Below, in pieces: positions 57,298 through 64,000 of a stretch of 64,000 bases of DNA. A program made the position numbers and the translations under genes. The stretch comes from Salinisphaera sp. LB1 (GTDB taxonomy: Bacteria; Pseudomonadota; Gammaproteobacteria; Nevskiales; Salinisphaeraceae): positions 3,850,501 to 3,914,500 of the forward strand of contig NZ_CP029488.1 of the NCBI RefSeq assembly GCF_003177035.1, in the 5' to 3' direction. The notes beneath the pieces were generated by a model. It did not search any database. It was not told the origin of the DNA and saw only the letters and a program-made list of their open reading frames with translations. How positions within the stretch are numbered: the first letter of the stretch is position 1; every line of letters starts with the position of its first letter.

Positions 57298-57564
57298 TTG
57301 ATTGGGATTTTTAACTGGCGCCCCTTGATACGAATTGCGCCTGACATCAACAAGCGGCCAAGTTTGGTTATAGCATTGGGACTTCAGGTCGCCCAGCGAG
57401 ACCTTTGGCTACAAGGTGCACCTTTCGGCCATAGTCTCGGCAGATTCTATGCATTCGCGTGCGGGCGATACAGAAGCATTACGATCACCGCTAAAGAAGT
57501 AATCCGCGATGCAGAAAACGGCCGAGTGCAGGCCGGATCGTGGTGGCCAGCACTCTACCGGTAG
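57298..57564 (+). CDS. Possible 88-residue ORF ending in the palindrome
   Basis: Starts with TTG without a clear ribosome site. The second half (FGHSLGRFYAFACGRYRSIT, then VIRDAENGRVQAGSWWPALYR) is fairly protein-like. Its stop codon lies inside the palindrome TCTACCGGTAGA, exactly as the stop of the RHH gene does at 59380, so both end in Tyr-Arg. It may be a remnant of a paralogue or simply fortuitous. Confidence 0.3.
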   Translation: MIGIFNWRPLIRIAPDINKRPSLVIALGLQVAQRDLWLQGAPFGHSLGRFYAFACGRYRSITITAKEVIRDAENGRVQAGSWWPALYR

Positions 57565-57565
57565 A
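57554..57565. repeat. Palindrome TCTACCGGTAGA, copy 1
   Basis: Perfect 12-bp palindrome, 57 bases before the GTG start of the interrupted RHH gene. One of four copies; likely operator or other protein-binding site. Confidence 0.65.
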
Positions 57566-57647
57566 CAAATACCACGAAGCGGGCTATGCCATAGCTACGA
57601 GTAGAGAATACGGGAGGCATCGTGGCAAGCGCCCAGAATCAGAAGCG

Positions 57648-59008
57648 GGCTCTTCTGCACTGACATGCGCTAGAGAGGGATGACTGCCGCCGACAAATCC
57701 GTTTCAATACAAGCTCCTACACAAATACAGAAGGGGTTTGTAGATGGCGGCAACCATCCCAAGTTGGATTGTTGGTCTGCGCGGGCAGTGCGTCAAGGGC
57801 GTGGCGTGGGACGAAGCTCGTGGCACGCTGGTGTTTCACTGCGACCGCGATCGCCGCTTCGTGCCGGTGGATCACCGGAGCGGCGCACGAGGCACCGTCA
57901 ATCGACGGCTGCGTCGCGAGGTTCAGGATCTGCCGATCTGGGGCCGCTCAGTGACGCTCTCGATCGCGTACTGTCAGCTCAAGATCGGGGCGACGGATCG
58001 CCGTATGGAACGGCTGTCGTTCGTCGAGCCCGGCCATGGCTTCACACGCCGCTATGCGCGGTTTGTCAGCCAACTGGCTCGGCATATCAGCATCGCCGCC
58101 GTCGCGGCTTACACCGGCCTGGCGTGGCGTACGGTCAAGGCTATGGACGAACGGGCGTTGACGCGTGATCTGCCGGCTCTGGATCCTGGCGCACTGACCG
58201 GCCTGCGGCATCTGGGCGTCGACGAGGTCGCCCGCGCCAAGGGCCATGATTATCTGACCATCGTCTACGACCTCGAGTCCGGCGATCTGGTATGGGTCAC
58301 CGAGGGCCGTCGCAAGGCCGGCCTGACGGCGTTTTTCGATCAGCTCGATGAGCCCGTTGCCCAGGGCATCGAGGCCGTAGCCATGGATATGTGGAAGCCC
58401 TTTGAACAGGCGGTGGCCGAGGCGTTGCCGAACGCCGCCATCGTCTTCGATCGCTTCCATGTCATGCAGCAGTATTCGAAGGTGATCGATACCGTCCGCC
58501 GAACCGAGTTCAAGCGGGCAACCCACGCCGACAAGCAGGTCTTGGTTGGCAGCCGTTATCTGCTGCTCAAAAACGCCGAACGCTTGAGCGATAGCCAGGC
58601 CGCGCGACTCGATCGGTTGCTCGCCGTCAATGGCCCGCTCAACGCAGTCTATGCCTTGAAAGAACAGCTCCAGCAACTGTGGCACGCCCCAGCGAGCTTC
58701 ACCGTCATGGGCCAGCGCCTGGATGCCTGGTGTGCCTTGGCCGAGGCCACCGGGCTGGCCCCCATGAAACGCTTCGTGGCGATGCTACAGCGGCATCGCA
58801 CCGGGATCTGCAACTACGCGGCCCACCCCATCACCACCGCCCGACTCGAAGGCGGCCACGTCGCGATCGGGTTGATCCGTAAACGCGCTCGCGGACTGCT
58901 CGATACCGAATACTTCAAACTCAAAATCCGGCAAAGCGCAACGCCCGAACCACCCCTTGGCCTGTACGCTCTGACCGGATGATTGGCTCAAACCATGTCA
59001 CAAGAGCC
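57648..59008 (+). mobile_element. Complete ISL3-family insertion sequence
   Basis: 1361 bp. The ends are inverted repeats that start GGCTCTT (left GGCTCTTCTGCACTGACATG, right complement GGCTCTTGTGACATGG). The element is flanked by the direct duplication CAGAAGCG at 57640-57647 and 59009-59016. Eight bases is the normal target duplication of ISL3. Identical duplications and an intact transposase show a fairly recent insertion. Confidence 0.93.
57744..58982 (+). CDS. tnp: ISL3-family transposase
   Basis: 412 residues. DDE-type transposase of the ISL3 family: HLGVDEVARAKGHDYLTIVYD near 152 has the first Asp, AVAMDMWKPFEQAV near 210 and the NAAIVFDRFHVMQQ strand near 231 the second, and TARLEGGHVAIGLIRKRARG near 368 the Glu. 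The N-terminal zinc-binding region of many ISL3 members is reduced here. The start ATG lies 96 bases inside the left end and the stop 26 bases before the right end, so the gene fills the element. Confidence 0.93.
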   Translation: MAATIPSWIVGLRGQCVKGVAWDEARGTLVFHCDRDRRFVPVDHRSGARGTVNRRLRREVQDLPIWGRSVTLSIAYCQLKIGATDRRMERLSFVEPGHGFTRRYARFVSQLARHISIAAVAAYTGLAWRTVKAMDERALTRDLPALDPGALTGLRHLGVDEVARAKGHDYLTIVYDLESGDLVWVTEGRRKAGLTAFFDQLDEPVAQGIEAVAMDMWKPFEQAVAEALPNAAIVFDRFHVMQQYSKVIDTVRRTEFKRATHADKQVLVGSRYLLLKNAERLSDSQAARLDRLLAVNGPLNAVYALKEQLQQLWHAPASFTVMGQRLDAWCALAEATGLAPMKRFVAMLQRHRTGICNYAAHPITTARLEGGHVAIGLIRKRARGLLDTEYFKLKIRQSATPEPPLGLYALTG

Positions 59009-59053
59009 CAGAAGCGCTGGCGGGAAAACAGCGGCAAGAAACGGATCGAGGTC

Positions 59054-59069
59054 TATCTACCGGTAGATA
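59054..59069. repeat. Palindrome TATCTACCGGTAGATA, copy 2, inside RHH gene
   Basis: Longest copy, 16 bp. It encodes the YLPVD of the ribbon strand of the RHH protein, so site and DNA-binding strand coincide. Confidence 0.65.
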
Positions 59070-59379
59070 CGCTCGCCATGCTGGACGGGCTGGCGTCAGA
59101 GCGTGGCCTATCGCGGGCTGGCGTCATTGCCCAACTTATCAGCGATCAGCGCCAGGCGGCGCCGACAGAGGCCCGGAGCAAAGGCTATAGCTGGCGTAAA
59201 GCCACGAGCAGCGATGACTTCGACTGGCTCGTGATCGTGGACGGCGAGCCCATTGCAGGCGTCAAGCGCGACGACGTGAACGGCTGGCGCGGGAAGTACC
59301 TGCAAGGCTCAATGGCCTACAAGTGGGCGAAGGGCAAGACACGCGACAAGGTGGCATTCGATCTGCTGGACGCGCCTTA

Positions 59380-59394
59380 TATCTACCGGTAGAT
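59380..59394. repeat. Palindrome ATCTACCGGTAGAT, copy 3, at RHH stop codon
   Basis: Contains the stop codon of the RHH gene (reading Ile-Tyr-Arg-stop). Confidence 0.65.
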
Positions 59395-59472
59395 CAATTA
59401 CGCCCGCTAGTTAGAGGTGAGGCCGGCGCCAATCTTAAACGCTACAACGGCGCGCGCACGAGCTACGCGCTA

Positions 59473-59484
59473 TCTACCGGTAGA
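59473..59484. repeat. Palindrome TCTACCGGTAGA, copy 4
   Basis: 81 bases after the RHH stop. 59393-59662 holds no gene; it carries this palindrome and the right GGGGGTA sites. Confidence 0.65.
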
Positions 59485-59576
59485 CCTATCGCGCACTGAA
59501 TCAAGCACACGCAGTTATGCTCGCAGTCTTTCGAGGGGTAACATTGCCCCGCGCCACGTACCCACCACGAAAATTT

Positions 59577-59595
59577 GGGGGTACATTTGGGGGTA
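59577..59595 (+). promoter_or_regulatory. Right pair of GGGGGTA motifs, probable integrase arm sites
   Basis: GGGGGTA at 59577 and 59589, 12 bases apart and in the same orientation as the left cluster at 52134-52162. A weaker AGGGGTA is at 59534. They lie 70 bases inside the right attachment repeat. Confidence 0.6.
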
Positions 59596-59662
59596 TATTG
59601 AAACATGCCATCGAAGTTTTTACTTACTGGTCAACATGATACAAACCAGATGTGGTAGCCGC

Positions 59663-59747
59663 CCCGGCACCATCCCGCCTTCTAGGGATGTGCAAAGAGA
59701 TACACGAGAAGGCCCGCATACCTTGGTATCGCGGGCTTTTTTGTGCC
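59663..59747 (+). repeat. Right attachment repeat (attR) with duplicate terminator
   Basis: Starts GCCCCGGCACCATCCCGCC and contains a second copy of the tRNA terminator (59712-59742: GCCCGC...GCGGGC then TTTTTT). It matches 52016-52103. The CCA end is kept but no tRNA body precedes it. From 59748 to 60100 I see no gene; the last 60 bases hold the promoter of the KaiC-like gene. Confidence 0.88.
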
Positions 59748-60058
59748 GGCCGCACCGGATGCGCCTATTGCCAATCCGAGCTTTGCTGTGCGCTTTGAGC
59801 AGCATCTAGTCGCGCGACCAGAGCGAGAGCCCGCTTCGGATCTCGCCGAAGGCCGCTCGCCCGAAGGGTTGTCCGTTTATTACTCGATGCGACGCCGCCG
59901 ACGCTGATCGTTGCCGGCGCATACCAAGCCGCTTACGCCTCGCCTGCTGCCCCCGCCTATTTTCCAGCATCGGTAGTGCAGACGCGCGCCAGCTGTAAAC
60001 TAGGTATCGGCTCTAGTCGCAACTTAAAGCGAGCGGTCGTCAAACTGTTCGCATCAGT

Positions 60059-60064
60059 TATAAT
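60059..60064 (+). promoter_or_regulatory. Consensus -10 box before the KaiC-like gene
   Basis: A perfect TATAAT lies 37 bases before the GTG start at 60101. The -35 region (about 60036-60041, GTCGTC) is weak, so activation by a regulator is possible. Confidence 0.5.
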
Positions 60065-60100
60065 GGTGCCCTAATGATTTTCGTTGCATAGGCAAACTTC

Positions 60101-61555
60101 GTGGAAAAAGTACGAAGATCGTGCCAAGACAAACAACGGGTATCAAGCGGCATCGAAGGTCTCGACGCCGTGCTTCACGGTGGCTTCGTGCCCCGCCGCG
60201 CTTATCTGGTTTCCGGCGGACCCGGCAGCGGCAAGACCACTCTGGGATTGCATTTCCTGGCTGCGGCCCGAGGCGAACCGGCACTATTGGTCAGCCTTGG
60301 CGAGGCGGCGGACGACATCCGCGCGGACGCCGAAAGCATCGGCCTGGATCTGTCCACAATCACACTGCTTGATCTCACGCCAGGGCGTGCCGACAGCGAC
60401 CACGCCAGTTACAAACTGCTGGAACCGTGGGAGGCCGAGGCGCCGGACCTGCGCGAGCGCATCGATTCGGTCTGTCCTCATGGCGTGCCGCGGCGCGTAT
60501 TCATTGACGCTTTGAGCCAGTTCCGCCATCTGGTGCCGGATGCCTTCCAGTTCCGTAAGCAGGTCATGGCGTTGCTGCAATACCTGACGGCGGCCGGTGC
60601 GACCGTCGTTTTCACGGCCGAACAGGGCTCGGCAGCGGATGACGACCTGCAGTATCTGGGGGACGGTATTCTGAAACTCGAGCAGAGCCCGGACGGGCGG
60701 GCTCTGCATGTCGTCAAGTGTCGCGGCGCGGGGTTTGCCGAAGGCCGGCATGCCGTACGCCTGGGTAGTTGCGGGATGCGGGTCTATCCCCGCTTGATTC
60801 CCGAGGACCACCGGCAGAGCTTTACCCCCGAAGCGATTCCTTTCGGACTGGCCGAACTCGATGCGCTGACCGGAGGCGGGTTGCAACGCGGCACCGTCAC
60901 CCTGATCTCGGGACCATCGGGTGTCGGCAAGACATCGCTCGGGACCCATGTGATGGGCGAGGCGGCACGCCGGGGGGAGCGCTCTGCCATCTTCACCTTC
61001 GAGGAGCGGGTCGGCACCCTCAGCCATCGTTGCGAGCAGATCGGTATCCCGCTAAGCCAAATGATGGACGCCGGTACACTGGCGGTTCGAGAGGTCGAGC
61101 CGTTGCGGTACATGCCCGAGGAGTTCGCCTGCAGCGTCCAGCGCGAGGTGGAAGAGCGCGGCGTGCGAATGGTCATGCTCGACAGTCTCTCGGGCTATCG
61201 CCAGTCTGTGCGCGGCCAGGACATCACGCCGCATATCCATGCGCTTTGCCGGTATCTTTCGAACATGGGCGTCACCGTGCTGCTGATTAACGAGATCAGC
61301 GCCATAGCCGGCGGCGAGGTCCGCGTGAGTGAATACGGTATCAGCTATCTTGCGGACGCCGTGCTCATGCTGCGCTATATCGAGCTTGATGGAGAGTTAC
61401 GCAAGACCATCGGCACGCTTAAAAAGCGTACCGGTGATTTCGAGAAGACGCTGCGCCATTTCGACATCACCCGTAACGGCCTCAGCGTGGGCGACCCCAT
61501 CAAAGGAATGCGCGGCATCATCAGTGGTATGCCTGAATTGCAGGACAACGCGTGA
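60101..61555 (+). CDS. Two-domain KaiC-like RecA-superfamily ATPase
   Basis: 484 residues, GTG start. Two tandem KaiC domains: residues about 12-235 with Walker A GGPGSGKTT near 39 and Walker B VFIDALSQFR, and about 245-470 with Walker A SGPSGVGKTS near 269 and Walker B VMLDSLSGYR. The pair of Glu after the second Walker A (FTFEERVG) marks the catalytic base position. This is the two-domain form found in many non-cyanobacteria without KaiA or KaiB, where it is linked to signalling and stress responses. The next gene follows by 9 bases, so its partner is the GGDEF-EAL protein. No kaiB is seen. Confidence 0.92.
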   Translation: MEKVRRSCQDKQRVSSGIEGLDAVLHGGFVPRRAYLVSGGPGSGKTTLGLHFLAAARGEPALLVSLGEAADDIRADAESIGLDLSTITLLDLTPGRADSDHASYKLLEPWEAEAPDLRERIDSVCPHGVPRRVFIDALSQFRHLVPDAFQFRKQVMALLQYLTAAGATVVFTAEQGSAADDDLQYLGDGILKLEQSPDGRALHVVKCRGAGFAEGRHAVRLGSCGMRVYPRLIPEDHRQSFTPEAIPFGLAELDALTGGGLQRGTVTLISGPSGVGKTSLGTHVMGEAARRGERSAIFTFEERVGTLSHRCEQIGIPLSQMMDAGTLAVREVEPLRYMPEEFACSVQREVEERGVRMVMLDSLSGYRQSVRGQDITPHIHALCRYLSNMGVTVLLINEISAIAGGEVRVSEYGISYLADAVLMLRYIELDGELRKTIGTLKKRTGDFEKTLRHFDITRNGLSVGDPIKGMRGIISGMPELQDNA

Positions 61556-61564
61556 GGTCTGCAG

Positions 61565-63922
61565 ATGACACCAGAGTGTGGCGTAGCGTCGGCGACGGAA
61601 GCCACGAGGGCAAGGATCGGCGCGGCCATCCGCTCGGATGGCGATTTCCGGCTACTTGCGCGGCTGCTGGCACCGGACGACACTCTGACTTTAACCCGTC
61701 TGCAAGATGACGACCTGGATTCGCTCAAGCTGGATCTGCTCATCGCCGATGCGTTATCGTTTCGGCGCCTGCGCGAACCGATCATGCAGCGCCGTGAAGA
61801 CGCCGGATTGGTCGTGCTCCCGGTTCTGGTCCTCGCGCCACAGAATAAAGGGACGACGGGACGGCTACCGGCAGAACTGGGCTCTTCGATAGAAGATATT
61901 CTGCGTCTTCCGACGACCGGCCCTGAACTGCGTGCGCGTATTTCCAATCTGCTGCACCTGCGGGCGCTTTCCCAGCGCCAGTACCTCGCCCACGACGCGA
62001 CGCGCCGGGAGCTCAGCGGACTGAGCCGGGCGCTGCGTACGCTGCACGCCTGCAACGAAATCATGCTGCGCAAGACCACCGAGGAGGGATTGCTCGGGGC
62101 GATCTGCCGCATGATCGCTCAGTCCGAGGGCTATTCCCTGGCCTGGGTCGGTTTTCTGGAGGATGAAACCGGTTCGAAAACCGCCGGCAACATCCGAAAG
62201 GTCGCAATCGCCGGCCCGGCCGCCGAATTTGCCCGGAGCACTCGGGTTGATGTGGGCGACCCCGCTCAGGGACAGGGACCGTCGGGGCGTGCCATTGCCA
62301 CGGGTGAAACCCAGATCGCCGCCGATCTGGCCCTGGACGCCAGCGTTGAACCCTGGCGCGAAGAAATCAGGGCCTGGGGCCTGGGCGCGATGATCGCGCT
62401 ACCGCTCAAACCGAGCGCGGGACCGCCGGGTGTGTTGAGCGTTTTCTCGGCGCACAGCGGCGATTTCGAAGGCGAGGTACGCAAACTGCTCGAACGCCTG
62501 GCCGCGAACCTCACGTTCGGGCTGGACAAGTTGCAGATGCAGCGTGAGCGTGAACGTCAGGCCGATGAGATCCGCCAGCTCGCCTATCAAGATCCACTCA
62601 CGGGGCTGCCCAACCGGCGCTTCCTGCTGCAACAGTTCCACCAGGATCACACGGCTCGAATAGCCCAAGGGGGCAAACCGAAGGCGGCGGCCGTGCTGTT
62701 CATCGATATCAACGATTTCAAGCTGGTCAACGATGCACTGGGGCATGTGGCGGGCGATCGCATGCTGCGCAGCGTCAGTCAGCGTATTCAGGGCACCCTG
62801 CGTAAGAGGGACTGGGTGACGCGCCAGGGTGGCGATGAGTTCATTGCGATCATGATGGACAACCCGCGGCGTGCGCTTGCCGCCGAGGACACTGAACAGA
62901 GCGTGCAACGCCTGGCCGAAGCCGCGGAGACCCTGGCAACACGCATCATCCGAATTCTGCGTCGCCCTTTCGATATCGAGGGATTCAGCCACCGCATCGA
63001 TGCAAGTATCGGCATCAGCCTCTTTCCCTACTACAGCGCAGACCCCGAATCCGTCATAAGTCAGGCCGACACCGCGATGTACCAGGCTAAACAGGCCGGC
63101 AATGGTATCGCCTTCTATTCCCCGGAAACCGCGCAGAGGCGCCAGCGACGTTTCACGCTCGAAGCGCGCTTGCATCACGCGTTGGAGCACGAAGAATTCA
63201 GCCTGCACTATCAGCCGCTGTGGGAGACAACGACCGGACGGGTCGTGGGCGTGGAGGCCCTGCTGCGCTGGCAGGATAGCCAGGGCGCCAGCATATCTCC
63301 GGGCGAATTCATCCCGGTGGCCGAGGAAATCGGCCTGATCGGGCCGATCGGCGATTGGGTTCTGCGGACCGCGGCCCGCCAGATTGCGCAATGGCGGCGC
63401 GATGGCCTGGCGTTGTACATGTCGGTGAATCTTGCCGTCAGTCAATTGCAGGGGCCGGACGCCGCGCGCCATATCGCCGACCTGGCAGCTGCAGGCGGCG
63501 CGGCACCGGAGTGGTGGTCGCTCGAGGTGACCGAGGATATGCTGATGCACGATGTGCAATCGGTCGAGCATTCCATGCGCGAGCTGAGCGCACTCGGGTT
63601 TCGCTTCGCCCTGGATGACTTCGGCCGCGGCTACTCGTCGCTCGGGCGCTTGCAGTCGCTGCCATTGCACACCCTCAAGATCGACAAGTTGTTCGTGGAC
63701 GAACTGGCATCGAACGAGCGGGGCAATTCCATCATCGCCGCCATCACCGATATGGCACGCAATCTATCGATGGAGACCCTGGCGGAAGGCATCGAGACCG
63801 ACGCCCAGCGCATGCGACTGGTTGAGTTGGGCTGCCGCTGGGGACAGGGCTTCTGGCTCAGCGCGGCCCGTCCGCCCGAGGAGATTCCCTCTTTGGTGGA
63901 GGCGAGTCTTGCCGGTTCATGA
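61565..63922 (+). CDS. REC-like/GAF/GGDEF/EAL c-di-GMP protein
   Basis: 785 residues. The ATG has GAGGT 6 bases upstream. Residues 15-130 have a receiver-like fold (DLLIADALSFRRLRE in the place of the phospho-acceptor strand) but the acidic pocket is incomplete, so phosphorylation is uncertain. A GAF domain spans about 155-320 (AICRMIAQSEGYSLAWVGFL). A GGDEF domain with intact TRQGGDEFIAI near 420 and an EAL domain with intact VEALLRWQD near 564, INLAVSQL-type strand MSVNLAVSQL, EVTEDML and DDFGRGYSSLG near 680 follow. Both catalytic motifs are kept, so it may make, degrade or switch c-di-GMP. It is the second gene of the KaiC operon. Confidence 0.93.
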   Translation: MTPECGVASATEATRARIGAAIRSDGDFRLLARLLAPDDTLTLTRLQDDDLDSLKLDLLIADALSFRRLREPIMQRREDAGLVVLPVLVLAPQNKGTTGRLPAELGSSIEDILRLPTTGPELRARISNLLHLRALSQRQYLAHDATRRELSGLSRALRTLHACNEIMLRKTTEEGLLGAICRMIAQSEGYSLAWVGFLEDETGSKTAGNIRKVAIAGPAAEFARSTRVDVGDPAQGQGPSGRAIATGETQIAADLALDASVEPWREEIRAWGLGAMIALPLKPSAGPPGVLSVFSAHSGDFEGEVRKLLERLAANLTFGLDKLQMQRERERQADEIRQLAYQDPLTGLPNRRFLLQQFHQDHTARIAQGGKPKAAAVLFIDINDFKLVNDALGHVAGDRMLRSVSQRIQGTLRKRDWVTRQGGDEFIAIMMDNPRRALAAEDTEQSVQRLAEAAETLATRIIRILRRPFDIEGFSHRIDASIGISLFPYYSADPESVISQADTAMYQAKQAGNGIAFYSPETAQRRQRRFTLEARLHHALEHEEFSLHYQPLWETTTGRVVGVEALLRWQDSQGASISPGEFIPVAEEIGLIGPIGDWVLRTAARQIAQWRRDGLALYMSVNLAVSQLQGPDAARHIADLAAAGGAAPEWWSLEVTEDMLMHDVQSVEHSMRELSALGFRFALDDFGRGYSSLGRLQSLPLHTLKIDKLFVDELASNERGNSIIAAITDMARNLSMETLAEGIETDAQRMRLVELGCRWGQGFWLSAARPPEEIPSLVEASLAGS

Positions 63923-64000
63923 GGATCAACGCACCGTCGTCAAGCACAGCCAGATTGTAGATTCAGCGCTTGCGCTCACCGAGCGCGGCTCACAACGCCC
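63923..64000. other. Window end, no feature seen
   Basis: 78 bases after the EAL gene. No hairpin terminator or gene start is evident. Confidence 0.4.

Larger units (their letters stand above)
57622..59392 (+). pseudogene. Ribbon-helix-helix gene split by the ISL3 insertion
   Basis: With the IS (57648-59008) and one copy of the 8-bp duplication removed, the frame runs without a break from GTG at 57622 to the stop at 59392. The GTG has a perfect GGAGG 5 bases upstream. The restored protein has about 134 residues and begins with six codons left of the IS. KKRIEVYLPVDTLAMLDGLA followed by RGLSRAGVIAQLI is a ribbon-helix-helix DNA-binding fold (CopG/Arc type). The C-terminal part DFDWLVIVDGEPIAGVKRDD is unassigned. 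After insertion, an ORF from the IS end (58979) still supplies the frame, so an N-terminally altered protein is possible. Confidence 0.8.
52029..59747 (+). mobile_element. Compact integrative element in tRNA-Leu
   Basis: About 7.7 kb between the attachment repeats. It holds an integrase next to the tRNA, an AT-rich cargo gene, AlpA, a string of coupled small ORFs, a putative nuclease, a membrane protein on the other strand and an RHH-like gene cut by an ISL3 insertion. Without the IS it would be about 6.4 kb. No capsid, terminase, primase-helicase or conjugation gene is seen, so it is a satellite-like or mini-island element that would need a helper or host replication functions. Boundaries rest on the direct repeats; mobility is inferred. 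Confidence 0.85.

Noticed and set aside
57554-59484. CTACCGGTAG palindromes considered as the ends of an IS
   Set aside because: The real IS ends (GGCTCTT with the CAGAAGCG duplication) lie elsewhere, and the palindromes are found both inside and outside the host gene without a target duplication.

Overview
This window looks like the chromosome of a high-GC gammaproteobacterium. The conserved order hisS-yfgM-bamB-der, the rodZ-pilW-rlmN-ndk run, the trmJ-cysE-iscS-(IscU-like)-iscA run, yajC-secD-secF, tgt and guaB-guaA all point to that class. The protein style and GC would suit a halophilic or marine lineage such as Salinisphaera, but that name is an impression from memory and not a search result. 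Two stretches are clearly more AT-rich than the rest and are mobile: 1-2905 and part of 52.0-59.7 kb.

Layout. 1-2905 is the right end of an integrated prophage or island. It holds small membrane-protein ORFs and a tyrosine integrase, and it ends in a 14-bp tRNA-Leu-like 3' end followed by that tRNA's terminator. 3.2-25.2 kb is a loosely packed accessory chromosomal region. It has a DedA-rhodanese fusion, a GAF-GGDEF cyclase, DUF1244, DUF3144 and DUF72 proteins, RsgA, an AraC/SDR divergent pair, a chemoreceptor, a secreted STN-domain protein, a MASE1-EAL protein, a glycosyltransferase/O-antigen-ligase pair and a NYN-domain protein. Decayed genes (hydrolase, winged-helix regulator, Hsp70) and a 285-bp tandem repeat lie between them. 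25.5-51.9 kb is dense housekeeping DNA. Most of it is read on the minus strand, with several stop/start overlaps of the ATGA kind.

51.9-59.75 kb is a compact integrative element in the 3' end of tRNA-Leu(CAA). It is bounded by ~85-bp direct repeats that carry the tRNA end and its terminator. At both ends there are clusters of a GGGGGTA motif, probably integrase arm sites. Inside are a P4-type integrase, an AT-rich alpha-helical protein of unknown function, an AlpA regulator, then a chain of very small ORFs joined by ATGA overlaps that leads to a putative PDDEXK nuclease and a 209-aa phage-type protein. An ISL3-family insertion (57648-59008, with an 8-bp target duplication) splits a ribbon-helix-helix-like gene after codon 6. 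That gene is surrounded by four copies of the palindrome TCTACCGGTAGA. No replication, capsid or conjugation genes are visible, so the element resembles a phage satellite or mini-island.

60.1-63.9 kb is a two-gene signalling operon: a two-domain KaiC-like ATPase and a REC-like/GAF/GGDEF/EAL protein. With the cyclase at 4.5 kb and the MASE1-EAL protein at 17.9 kb, the window carries three proteins of c-di-GMP metabolism.
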